Part shown: one piece after another, positions 34,236 to 44,741 of the stretch
Numbering within the stretch: the stretch's first letter is position 1
Layout: every line of letters starts with the position of its first letter
DNA from: Voacanga thouarsii
Lineage: Eukaryota; Streptophyta; Magnoliopsida; Gentianales; Apocynaceae
Reading direction: 5' to 3'
Assembly: GCA_026120185.1 (NCBI GenBank)
Contig: JANUWF010001937.1
Location: 2,976,001 to 3,040,000, forward strand
DNA: 64,000 nucleotides
Position numbers and translations under genes: made by a program
The notes under the pieces: model-generated
What the model saw: only the letters and a program-made list of their open reading frames with translations
Database searches by the model: none
Told to the model about the DNA's origin: nothing

Positions 34236-34487
34236 CAACAACTCTTGTTGTTATTTTCACTAGCAACTTATTTCCTATTCAATCCTCAAGCTATCTCCCT
34301 ATTTTCACCTCAGGCAAAAATTACCATTTTGCCCTTCTCACTCAATATTCACCAACAAGCCTCCAAGACATTAAAACTCAAATCCAAGGTACATAAAATC
34401 AAATAAAAATATATTTAATCATACAATAAAGTATGTTATACATCCCAACCCCCTTACTCTAAGGTTGGTTTTGACTAGGGTTTCACA

Positions 34488-34492
34488 AAGAT
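34488..34492. repeat. Solo LTR target-site duplication, right (AAGAT)
   Basis: Identical to 30100-30104. Confidence 0.93.
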
Positions 34493-35346
34493 AGGTGAAC
34501 AACTTTTTAAGAAACTTAATCATAACCCTGGTGGAGGGCAAAGCTTGTGCCTTAACCCATTCAGACACATAATCAACTGCAACCAGAATGTATTGATTTC
34601 CAAAGGAACTAGGGAAGGGTCCCATGAAGTTAATCCCCTAATGGTCACATGCTTCACAAGATTGAAACTCTAAAAGGCATTCAGAAATCTTAGAAATATT
34701 ACTAGTTCGCTAACACTTATCATAACTTTTAACAAACTTGTATACATCTTTGAATACTAATAGCTAATAAAATCTATAGTCAAGAACTTTTCTGGCAGGG
34801 GGTTGTTGTTTTGATAGTGACCTCTAGTTGGTCCTTCATGATAATGTCTCAAAATATCCTAAACCTTAGCATGATCAATACGTCTCTAGATCACTTGATC
34901 AACACAACTCCGAAACAGATGAGGATCTTCCCAGAAATAGTATTTGATGTCAAAAAAAACTTCTTTCTCTATTGAGATGTAAGCTCAGTTGAGAGGATTC
35001 TTGCTCCTAAGAAGTTAGTGAAGTCTACAAACTATGGGGTTAATGTGTTCTTGCTGTTAATCTAAAATAACTGCTCATCAGTGAATGTGTCATGAATTGC
35101 TTCTTCACTTAATGGTTCCAGATAAGGACTCTCTAATCTGGATAGATAGTCAACAGCTAAATTCTTATCTCCCTTTTTGTCCTTGATCTCGAAATCAAAC
35201 TCTTGTGGTAATAAAACCCATCGGATCAATCAAGGTTTCAAATCATATTTTGTAAGAAGGTATTTCAATATAGAGTGATTAGTGTACACAATACCTTTAG
35301 AAAGAATAAGATATGTATGAAATTTATAGAAGATAAAAATGATAGC
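34493..35346 (-). pseudogene. Athila-M RNase H and integrase N-terminal part
   Basis: Reading leftward from 35346: [55 protein letters not shown] and [18 protein letters not shown] form the RNase H end. After a degenerate zinc-domain region, [20 protein letters not shown] and [11 protein letters not shown] (about 34530-34625) is the integrase core with its first aspartates. Stops occur in both halves. It joins RT (50304-51390) upstream and the integrase end (29359-30099) downstream once the insertions are removed. Confidence 0.85.
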
Positions 35347-36533
35347 GCGAGAAAACAACGAAAACATGCACACATACTGGAAACCATAAAACCAGTTTAA
35401 CTCACAGAGGGTAGCAGAAGGTAAAAATATTTTATACCACTGCGCTTGAATGTTGTTTTTGGAGCCAAAATAGACGATAAAACCACAGCGAATTACTAGT
35501 GCCTGAAAGATGTCTCTGGATCAAAGCCTGCAATCCTTCAGTTGCATCTTGCTTGCATAAACGCAAAGCTTTTGTTTCTTAAAATATTCCACCGCCCAAT
35601 AAATATTGGTGACATGATTCCGGCGAGGAAGGTCAAAGCTTCTTGATCCTTTGCAATTAATTAGCAAAATCAAGAAGTCTGAGAAAAAGAATGAACGAGA
35701 GAGATAGAAGAAGAACAAAGGCATTTGGATTTTTTTTTTTTTCACAGACGAGTGTGTTCTCTATGTTCACAAAACTCACAACTCACAATAATAACCAAAA
35801 CACTGGGGTTTTGATATTTCAAAACACCTGAAAGCTATCAGTAGAACAGGTTCAACTTCATCTAAACTCTTCTGTTTTGTAAATTAAAAAAACCATTTTG
35901 GTCCAAGCTATTGGGCCATTAAAATTTATTGGTTTTCTTAGACCTAATGAACCCAAAATAATAAACATTAATTATTTATTTCTAGGCCTATAAAATTAAC
36001 CCAATCAATAATTAATGAGCCCAAATAAATCAAAATAATTATTTAAGTCTTTTTATCTAGTTTAGGCCAGTTTAATTTTTTAATTATTTAATCTGGGCTT
36101 AGGCCCTGAATAATTAATTAACCAATTAAACTAGATAATAAATTTAATTTAATTTCTTTCGTTCTTTTATTTTATTCTATTCCAATAATAAATTAAACTT
36201 TTTGAATAAAATAAAACCCTTTTAGCCGAGACCATTTTTGAAACCCTTTTTGAATAAATATTTTTTAATATCACCATAAGAAAATATTGACACCTAAGGA
36301 CAACACCGCGTTCGCTATGTCTCCGACCTACAGGTGAAGTGACTAAAATACCCCTCTACACATCGCCATGTATTTAGAGAGAAAAGTGTACTAACATCTC
36401 TCTAAATGACATCTACCATCCTTAGGCTTCTAGTTCGATGATTCACAACTTCTTGGAATATTTTCGCTTTCCAAGGGAGTTACCCTAAAGTAAATATCAA
36501 AGTCATGTTCCAAAGGCCTTAGATAATTAGATC
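35347..36533 (-). repeat. Copia-D LTR remnant, left
   Basis: The 3' portion of a Copia LTR (reverse complement of the family seen at 700-2581, e.g. GGATGGTAGATGTCATTTAG and GACCTAATTTATTATTG-type words) running from the outer LTR end at 35347 to a break at about 36533. A deletion around 36240-36265 has removed the TATA-like box. ATAGC at 35342-35346 pairs with AAAGC at 50304-50308 as a 4-of-5 target duplication. The inner part of the LTR and the whole interior of Copia-D are replaced by the Athila array. Confidence 0.75.
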
Positions 36534-37000
36534 ACCCTCAAACTAGTGGTCAAGTTGAAGTGGTTAATAGAGATTTAAAAAGAATTTTGGAAAAAATGGT
36601 TAATCATACAATAAAAAATTAGAATGTGAAGCTAGATGATACTCTTTGGACTTATAGGACTACTTTCAACACTCCTATTGGTATATCCCCCTATCGATTG
36701 GTGTATGGAAAATCTTGTCATCTACCATTGAAAGTTGAACATAGGGCTTATTGGGCAATTAAACTTGTCAATTTTGACCTTCACTTTGCAGGACAACAAA
36801 GATTACTTCAAGTGAATGAGTTGGAGAAGTGGCATAGTAATGCTTACCGTAATTCATAGATTTACAAAAATAAGATGAAATATTGGCATGATAGGCATAT
36901 TCGTTCCCCTCATGAGTTTAAAGAATGAGATAAAGTGTTAGTGTTTAATTCTAAGCTTCGACTTTTTTAGGGAAAGTTGAAGTCAAGATGGTCGGGCTTT
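36534..37000 (+). pseudogene. Athila array unit T0, integrase end
   Basis: Starts abruptly inside the integrase core at PQTSGQVEVVNRDLKRILEK, then KLDDTLWTYRTTFNTPIGI, PYRLVYGKSCHLPLKVEHRA, KLVNFDLHFAGQQRLLQVNE and SPHEFKE. Homologous to 42840-43310 of unit T1 at about 90%. Stops at about 36620, 36857 and 36928. The left edge is a junction with a Copia LTR over an ATCA overlap (36531-36534). The right edge is an internal deletion of about 0.7 kb relative to T1 (equivalent of about 43305-44028 missing). Confidence 0.85.
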
Positions 37001-37728
37001 GAGTTTTGATGAAGAATTTAAGGAGATAAAATATTTGAGAGGAAAGATTGTAGAAAAATATGGAGAATTTTTGTTAGTTGAAAATTTGAGAAATTAAGTT
37101 GATTGTTGTTTTCTCTTTGAAGGTGAGAAAGTATTGTTTTTGCTTGATAATGGGGGCCAGTGCGGATCGTAAAGAGAAATCCACTTGCTTGAAGCTATTA
37201 ATTCTTGAAAGCAAAAGAGGGAAAAAAATGTTGAAAAAAAAACTGATGAGTGATGACTAAAATGGGGCCAATATGGTGTGTGAAGAGAAATCCATGCACT
37301 TGAAGCTATCAATTCCCTAAGTCATTGAAAAAATTGAGAGAAATAAAATTGGAGTGCTTTCCTCACATCATGACTTGAGTTGTACAATTTTTAGATTTAT
37401 AATACTAAAGTTGGTAGATAGCTTGACTTGTATGATTCATATTGTCTATGTTTTTACATAAATGGTGAAATAGTTTTCGTAGACTAGAGTATAAACCTGA
37501 TTAATTTGACTTCAAGAGTTTTGTGATATCTTATTAAATGTTTCAAAGTTGAAATTGTTTTCAAATGGTGTGAATGGTCAGAGTTTTTATCCAAAGTTTG
37601 AAAGGAAGTTATAATCCTTGTTATGTTTCAAAATTTGAGGAAGAGAAAAGGTTTGTATTTTCTTGATGATTTTCTTAGCTTAAATGTTTTTGCTTAAAGA
37701 CAAGTAAAAGTTCAATTGTGGTGGTATT
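37001..37728 (+). other. T0 3' untranslated region and polypurine tract
   Basis: Aligns with 44030-44741 of T1 (AGGAGATAAAATNTTTGAGA..., TTGAAGCTATTAATTCTTGA). Ends AAAGTTCAATTGTGGTGGTA then TT before the LTR. No gene seen. Confidence 0.75.
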
Positions 37729-39137
37729 TGATAGGGGATAAAATTATCACTATTTTTCTAGTTATTTGAGGTTAAATCGAGATACTTTTGTTGTAATTAC
37801 AAGGCATATTCCTTCCTATTTGATATTTTGCTTGTACAAAGTGCTGTTGACAAATTTGTGCATATTTAAGTTGATTTCGATCAAAAAGGTGAATTTTCTA
37901 GGATGCACCTGACGCCAAGCCTAGCAAGTGGACTAGGCGCTAGGTCCACTCTGCCAAAACAGTGAAAACAAAGCAACGTCCAGGGGGAAAAAAAAGAACA
38001 CACTTGGTGCCAGGTGGGTTGATTGGACCTAGTGCTAGGTCTACTCTAGAGAGGCAAAAATCCTGTGCACGAATTTAGTAATTTTCCAAAAATTTTGATA
38101 TTTTTTTAATCTTACTTGGCCAAGACTCTTCAAGTAACGAATTTAGCATCAAAGAAGACTATAAAACCAAGAGAAAACACAAGAGAAAAGGGGTACATCC
38201 AAGGGCAAAAATTCCAGTCACTAAAAAAAATGAGATTCACCATTCAAGGAAGGTTGTTCAAGAGAGTCTTCAAAGGAGATGGAGGCTTGTCTATGAGTGC
38301 TTTCTTTTACCTTTATTTTCTTGTTCTTAAATAATAATGTATTCAATGTTTTCATTGTAATTAACATTATTTTACGATTCATGATTTGTGTCAATTTAGT
38401 TATTTGATTAATTTTCTATCATCATTGGTGTTTAATTATTTGTTATCATTGGGTATTGATGCGGGTCTTCTAATTGACTTGGGAAACAATGTTAGGAGTT
38501 CATTACATTGATTCCATATTTGTCAATTCTTAATGAACTTGGGAAACGAAGTTAAGATTAAACGACTAAAGTGATAAAAAAAAAATAGTTAATTTCACCT
38601 CGAGCAAAGAGTCATTAGCTAATTTCATGTTTATGAGGAATTGAGTTTAATACATGTTTTGGTTATGTTGGTTTGATTGAAAAATCTAATAATTTAATCA
38701 AAAGATAGTGATTCCATGGATTGGAAAAGAAGTGGAGTCTATATAAGTATATTCATGACTTGGGAAATAATTAAATTTTACTTTATGTTCCATCATGATG
38801 CCAAGATGATGATTACTTGAGATAATTGCTAGATGACTCATTATTATGTGTTCTAGGAAAATTGTCTAAATTGCATATTCATACATCCTTGAGCTGTATA
38901 TATTTATTTATTTTGCTTTTTATTTTTATCACTTTATTGGATCGGTTAAACAATGAATGAAATGTGATTAGTGTGTACCTGTTTCTTTAAGGATCGATAC
39001 TCGTTAATTCCCTAAGCTATATTTGCGATGAGTATATTTGCTCATATGTGTATTTTGGGATTAATGTTTTAATTAAAACTTGACTAAGGGATAGATTTAA
39101 ATTTGATGATTTTTGTACACCCAAAATTTACGCATCA
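37729..39137 (+). repeat. Athila array LTR 1 (1409 bp)
   Basis: TGATAGGGGATAAAATTATC... to ...TTACGCATCA, followed by a primer site. A GGYGCY-rich cluster is at 37903-38048 and the GATCGATACTCGTTAATTCC word near 38993. The small frame at 38116-38334 is not credible. Confidence 0.9.
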
Positions 39138-39143
39138 AGTTTT

Positions 39144-39161
39144 TGGCACTATTGCAGGGGA
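39144..39161 (+). other. T1 primer binding site, tRNA-Asp type
   Basis: TGGCACTATTGCAGGGGA, a decayed form of the TGGCGCCGTTGCCGGGGA primer site of Athila elements. Confidence 0.85.
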
Positions 39162-39224
39162 ATAATATCATGAAAAATTTAATTTTGTTGATTTAACCAT
39201 GTTTATACGTTTACTTATCTATAT

Positions 39225-39412
39225 GTAAATATGAGAATATATAGATATGTTCCTTGTATGACTAAGTGCCATACTTTGTTGTTTTGTATACGTGTAATTT
39301 AATGTCTGTACATGTTGTAATTTTTCTAACTTAATTTGTAAACATGTACCATAACTAACTTGATTTGATATTGTACTATGCATATAGGATACTAACAAGC
39401 TACTTTATGCAG
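39225..39412 (+). other. Candidate leader intron of T1
   Basis: Donor TAT/GTAAAT at 39225, a perfect TACTAAC branch-point word at 39390-39396, acceptor CTTTATGCAG ending at 39412, six bases before the ATG at 39418. The matching donor and acceptor positions are kept in T2 (46267-46447). Confidence 0.35.
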
Positions 39413-39417
39413 GTGCT

Positions 39418-40170
39418 ATGGCCAATTGGAAAAGGGGACGGTATCCTATCATGTCTCAAGGGACGACATCTCAACTATCCGACTCTACTATCTTATAAGG
39501 GGTTGTAGGAAAATTTGCTACCTATGTAACCCCACGTTTTCAAGAGATAGATGACACATTAGTAAAATTTGAGAAAATGATTCGAAACATGGAAATGCTA
39601 ATTTGGTTTTTAAAGGATTTAGTGATAAAGTCACTATTAGGGGTGGAAGCACAACATGATTCAACTACCATTATATTACGAAGTGGTAAGGAGCTACCGA
39701 TCATAGCACGAAACCGATACCATCTAGAGAAGATGGGCCGAAACTAACCCCTCTTAATGAACCTTTTGAAAAACAAACTAAAAAAATCAGATTTTCAGCC
39801 ACCGATATCTTACCCTACTCACACACAAAAAGCAAGAAAAGATGCACAAATTGATAAGTTTTTAGAAATATTCAAACAACAGCACATAAACATTCCACTC
39901 AGTGAGGCTTTGATACACATGCCCAAATATGCAAAATTTCTCAAAAGCATGCTTGTTAACAAGAAGAGGTTGGAAGAATTATCCACTGTGCTTTTGAATA
40001 AAGTACACCCTACCATTTTACATGACCAATGGACTTTGCCATGAAATGAGAATGATCCAGGGAGTTTTTCTATTCCTTGTCTTGTTGGTACTCTTATATT
40101 TTGTAATGCATTAGCTGACTTCGGTGCTAGCATTAATCTTTTTTCATACAAAACTTTTAAAAGCTAAGCT
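39418..40170 (+). pseudogene. T1 gag remnant without capsid, leading into protease
   Basis: ATG at 39418 opens MANWKRGRYPIMSQGTTSQL and soon meets a stop (39496). Later words are IDDTLVKFEKMIRNMEML, TTIILRSGKELP, DKFLEIFKQQHINIPLSEAL, MPKYAKFLKSMLVNKKRLEE and NENDPGSFSIPCLVGTLIFC, then ALADFGASINLF. In Athila these belong to the gag-protease linker and the protease start; the capsid region proper (ANNFEIK..., seen in Athila-2 at 61250) is absent. T2 has the same short N-terminus. Stops at about 39746 and 40042. A non-autonomous derivative is likely. Confidence 0.75.
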
Positions 40171-40500
40171 TAGCCGAGCCCAAGCCTACTAGGATAACTA
40201 TTCCACTTGCAGATAGCTCTATTAAATATCCTAGGGGAATAATTGAGGATGTATTTGTTAAAGTGAATAGATTCATATTTCTTGTGAATTTTGTTATTCT
40301 TGATATGGATGAAGATTCTAAAGTTTCTTTAATCCTAGGTCGACCTTTCCTAGCTACAGCCAAAGCATTAATTGATATTTATGGGGGAACATTGACACTC
40401 AGGGTTGGGGATGAAGAAGTCATTATCAAAATCTATAAAAGCATGTAACATCTTATTTCTTAGGATGATTCTTGTTTAAGGACTGATATTCTTGATAAGC
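40171..40500 (+). pseudogene. T1 protease C-terminal part
   Basis: Continuation of the protease after a frameshift: KYPRGIIEDVFVKVNRF (about 40215-40270), then FVILDMDEDSKVSLILGRPF, LATAKALIDIYGGTLTLRV. The LGRPFLATA block is the hallmark second half of Athila retropepsins; the catalytic loop just upstream reads A-D-F-G-A-S. The frame stays open from 40263 to 40448. Absent from T2, which has a deletion here. Confidence 0.82.
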
Positions 40501-41535
40501 CTATTTTTTATTTTGTGCAGGAATCATTTGTCAATTGCTCTATGGTCTTAATTGAACAATCCATCACATATTTGGAAGATTCAAATAAGGGCCATGAATT
40601 GGGAGAATTTGAGGAAATTAAAAAAAGCAGTTTGGAAAGAATGAAATCATCCATTGAGGAACCATCAGAATTGGATCTAAAAGACCTCCCCGAGCACTTG
40701 GAATATGCATTTTTGGCTAACGGAGAAAAATTACCAATGATCATCATAAAGGACCTCACTTTTGATCAAAAGACCAAATTGGTAAGTCTATTGAGATAAT
40801 ATAAGGGAGTCATTGCATGAAAAATCACAGACATTAAGGGAATTAGCCATTCCTTTTGCACTCACAAAATCTTGTTAGAAGAAGGAGCTAAACCCATAGT
40901 GCAACCCCAATGTTGGTTAAGCCCAAATATGATTGATGTGGTAAAAGGTGAGGTGATTAAACTCTTAGATTGGTAAAAGATGAGATTGGTAACCGGTTGG
41001 AGGGCTTGCATTAATTATAGGAAGTTAGATGAAGCAACTAGGAAGGACCATTTTCCTCTCCCGCTCATTGATCAAATGTTAGAAAGCTTAGCCGGACATG
41101 AGTTTTATTATTTTTTAGATGGTTTTTTTGGTTACTTTCAGATTCCTATAACACTGGAGGATCAAGAGAAGACCATATTTTTATACCCTTTTGGTACTTT
41201 TACATATCGACATATGCCTTTTGGTCGTTGTAATGGTCCCGGAACATTCCAAAAATGTATGATGGCTATTTTCGAAGGACTTGTGGGAGATATCATGGAG
41301 GTATTTATGTATAATTTTTATGTTTTTTGTGACTCTTTTGACTAATGTATGGCCAATTTAGAATAGATGCTTCAAAGGTGTGAAGAGACTGACCTCATAC
41401 TTAATTAGGAAACATTTCATGGTGTAAGAAGGTATGGTATTGGAACACAAGATTTCAAAGAAAGATATTGAGGTTGATAAGGCAAAAATTGAGGCAATTG
41501 AGAAACTTTCTCCTTCCACTTCTGTGAAGGATATT
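40501..41535 (+). pseudogene. T1 reverse transcriptase, catalytic site lost
   Basis: A spacer open from 40515 to 40799 (DLKDLPEHLEYAFLANGEKL, the pre-RT segment) leads into RT: VTGWRACINYRKLDEATRKD, HFPLPLIDQMLESLAGHEFY, YPFGTFTYRHMPFGRCNGPG and MMAIFEGLVGDIMEVFM. The catalytic box reads MYNFYVF in place of M-D-D-F-S-V-F: both aspartates are replaced (Y and N), so no polymerase activity is possible. T2 keeps MDDF at the same place. Stops at about 40797, 40977 and 41343. Bases 41340-41540 are frame-shifted thumb sequence. Confidence 0.88.
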
Positions 41536-42280
41536 CGAAGCTTTCTTGGTCATGCAGGTTTTTATAGGAGGTTTATTTTCAACTTCCTCAAAAATTTCTA
41601 AGCCTCTTACTTCCTTACTTGAAAACGATGCAATTTTTTATTTTGATGAAAAATGTCTCAATGCTTTCAATATGCTTAAAAAGAAATTGATAAATTCTCC
41701 AATTTTAATTACATTGGATTGGTATCTTTCTTTTAAATTAATGTGTAATGCAAGTGATTATGCAGTAGGCGCGGTGCTTGGACAAAGGAGGAATAAGCAT
41801 TTTCTACTCTTCTACTATGCAAGCGAAACTCTTACAGTGGCATAAGAGAATTACACCACAATAGAGAAAGAATTACTTGCAATAGTATTTGCTTTTGATA
41901 AATTTCATTCTTATCTTGTTTTTTTCAAAGTCATTGTGTTAACGGATCATTCCACCCTTAAGTACCTACTAACCAAGCAAGATTCTAAACCAACATTGAT
42001 AAGATGGGTTTTATTATTGCAGGAGTTTGACTTAGATATTAGGGACAAAAAGGGAGCAAAAAATTTAGCTGTGGATCACTTATCTAGGTTGGAAAATCCT
42101 AACCTAAAACCTTTGGCCAAAGGAGACATCAATGACACCTTCTTGGATAGACAACTTCTACTTATTGATGGTGAGATTTCTCAAACACATCGGTATGCGG
42201 ATTTTGCTAATTACTTGGTTGCAAGAATTGTTTCGGCGGATTTCACGTTTCCACAAAAGAAGAAGTTCCTCTTCGAAGTA
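41536..42280 (+). pseudogene. T1 RNase H, broken
   Basis: KPLTSLLENDAIFYFDEKCL, FKLMCNASDYAVGAVLGQRR (about 41730-41790), [17 protein letters not shown] (41938-41990), [19 protein letters not shown] and [18 protein letters not shown] replaces the usual C-D-A-S, removing the first catalytic acid. Stop at about 41843. RNase H would degrade the RNA strand during reverse transcription. Confidence 0.86.
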
Positions 42281-43462
42281 AAGCATTACTTTTGGAAAGA
42301 TCCTTACATGTTCAACTGTTGCATGGATCAAATCATTAGGAGATATGTGGATTCCATGAAAAGTATAGACATCTTGAAAAATTGTCATGAAAGACCTGTG
42401 GGAGGCCACTACCAAGCAAATAACACGACAAGAAAGGTAAATTTTATTGGCCAACACACTTTAAGGACTCTCACAGGTTTGTTCAAAATTGTGATCGGTG
42501 TCAACGTACAGGTAATATTTCTAAATCTAATTAGATACCATTACAAATTTGTCAAGCTTGTGATATTTTTGATTGTTTGGTGATTGATTTCATGTGCCCT
42601 TTTCTTAATTCTTTAGGTAACAAATACATCTTAGTTGCGGTAGTGTATGTATCAAAGTTAGTTGAGGCGCAAGCCTTGCCTACTAATGATGCTCGTGTTG
42701 TAGTTAAATTTCATAAAAATATTTCCACCTGATTTGGTGTACATAATGTACTCATTAGTGATAGGGGAATGCACTTTTGTAATACCTAATTAGATAAAGT
42801 TCTCAAACATGTAGGTGTTACCCCATAAGCTTGCTACCCCCAATCACCCTCAAACTAGTGGCCAAATTAAGGTGGCTAATAAATAGTTAAAAAGAATTTT
42901 GAAAAAAGTGGTTAATCATACAATAAAAGATTAGAATGTGAAGCTAGATGATACTCTTTGGGCTTATAGGACGGCTTTCAAGACTCCTATTGGTATAACC
43001 CCCTATCGATTAGTGTATGGAAAATCTTTTCATCTACCAGTGGAAGGTGAACATAGGGCTTATTGGACAATTAAACTTGTCAAGTTTGACCTTCACCTTA
43101 CAGGACAACAAAGATTGCTTCAAGTGAATGAGTTGGAGGAGTGGCATAATGATGCCTACCATAATTCGCGAATTTACAAAGATAAGATGAAATGTTACGA
43201 TGATAGGCATGTTCGTTCCCCTCACGAGTTTAAAGAAGGAAATAAAGTGTTAGTGTTTAATTCTAAGCTTCAACTTTTTTTCGAGAAAGTTGAAGTCAAA
43301 ATGGTTGGGGCCATATTACATCGAGTTTATCCATTTGGAGTTATTGAGGTTTCTCATCCACTTAAGGGGATCTTTAGGATGAATAGAAGTCGATTGAAAC
43401 CTTATTTGGGTGAGGAAATTAGCAAGTTAGAGCATCACGATATTACCATCTATGAGTCATGA
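42281..43462 (+). pseudogene. T1 integrase, broken
   Basis: Zinc domain seen as [20 protein letters not shown] (42380-42440) and, after a frameshift, [10 protein letters not shown]. The core [20 protein letters not shown] (about 42610-42670) has V for the first catalytic D (VAVDY to VAVVY); VLISDRGMHF follows. The last 174 codons (42938-43459) are open: KLDDTLWAYRTAFKTPIGIT, YRLVYGKSFHLPVEGEHRAY, EFKEGNKVLVFNSKL and a C-terminal HPLKGIFRMNRSRLKPYLGE. The 2x9-codon catalytic glutamate area at 42845-42890 is full of stops. Confidence 0.87.
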
Positions 43463-44741
43463 TTGTCCATTTCATCTTTTTCTAGATTTATGTTTTTTAT
43501 GTTTTTATTTCTTTTGAAGTTAGGTACTCTTGTAACTTCTCTATTAACCAGTTCTTATGCTGAATTCACACATATGGACCTCATGTGTAATGGAGGTATT
43601 TTCTTCTCTTCATTCTTCCTCATTATTTATTTTGGTCTTCTTAGCTTTGCTTTCATTGTTGTATTTTTTGCCACTAAGGACAATGACTTGTTTAACTGTG
43701 GGGGGAGAGTTTATGTTTTGAAGATATTTTCCATCCATCTCATTTTTGTGTGAAATTTTTCAACATTAAAATTTTTTTTTTATTGTTGAGCAATGATGTA
43801 ATTCTTTTGCATACTTTGATACGAATTTTTGTCATTCATTTGGTGGATTTTTATGAAATTGGTTTATTGGATAGGATATTTTTTAAGACTTGAGAATTTA
43901 GATTAATCTTGTTTATACATTAGTGTGTAAGTATTATATAACTCATCTAGTTTGAATATGGAGAATATGATGAATGTGGGAAAAGTTTACTGGCTAACTC
44001 TTGTATTATGGGTTTAAAATTTTCTTAGCTTTGATTTGTGATGAGGAATGTGAGGAGATAAAATCTTTGAGAAGAAAGATTGTAGAAAATTGTGGAGAAT
44101 TTTTGTGTGTTAAAAATTAAGAAATCGAGTTGATTGTTGTTTTCGCTTTAAAGGTGAGAAAGTATTGTTTTTGCTTGATTATGGGGACCAATATGGATAG
44201 TGGAGAGAAATCCACTTTCTTGAAGCAATTAATTCTTGAAAGAAAAAGAGAGAAAAAAATGTTGAAAAAAAAGATGACTGATGACTAAAAGGGGGCCAAT
44301 ACGGTGTGTGAAGAGAAATCGATGCACTTGAGGCTATTAATTCCCTAAGTCATTGAAAAAATTGGAGTGCTTTTCTCACATCATGACTTGAGTTGTGTAA
44401 TTTTTGAATTTATAAAGCTTGAGTTGGTAGATAGCTTAACTTGTATGATTTTTGTTATCTATATTTTTACTTGAAGGGTGAAAATTTTTTCGTAAACTAG
44501 GGTATAAACTTGATTAATTTAACTTCAAAAGTTTTGTGATGTCTTATCAAATGTTTCAAAGTTGAAATTCTTTTCAAAGGGTGTGAATGGCAAAAGTTTT
44601 TATCTAAAGTTTAAAAGGAAGTTATAATCCTTGTTATGTTTCAAAATTTAAGGAAGATAAAAGGTTTGTGTTTTCTTGATGATTTTTTTAGCTGAAATGT
44701 TTTTGCTTGTGGACAAGCAAAAGTTCAAGTGTGACGGTATT
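43463..44741 (+). other. T1 3' untranslated region and polypurine tract
   Basis: 1.28 kb. Pyrimidine-rich start, G-rich word CTGTGGGGGGAGAG at about 43697, then AT-rich DNA ending with AGCAAAAGTTCAAGTGTGAC and GGTATT before the LTR. The frame at 43463-43753 is judged non-coding. Confidence 0.75.

Larger units (their letters stand above)
30105..34487 (-). mobile_element. Solo Tekay LTR (4383 bp)
   Basis: A single LTR of the Tekay-A family, TGTAACACCCCACGACC... to ...AGGGTTTCACA as written, flanked by a perfect AAGAT duplication, with no internal region: the product of LTR-LTR recombination. It is much more diverged from the Tekay-A LTRs than those are from each other. It keeps the AT-rich block (31430-31830), a short GA run (32495-32520), a (TG)n tract (32791-32832) and the tRNA-like segment (34180-34235). 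Its left part has a local duplication of CACACTTTGTGCA (30666-30709). It sits in the integrase of Athila-M. Confidence 0.93.

Noticed and set aside
43463..43753. Hydrophobic frame after Athila integrase, with a similar one at 28990-29286 in Athila-M, as a possible env-like gene.
   Set aside because: Both come from a pyrimidine-rich 3' region that gives Phe/Leu codons in any frame. The two are not alignable as proteins, and no signal peptide plus ectodomain is seen.
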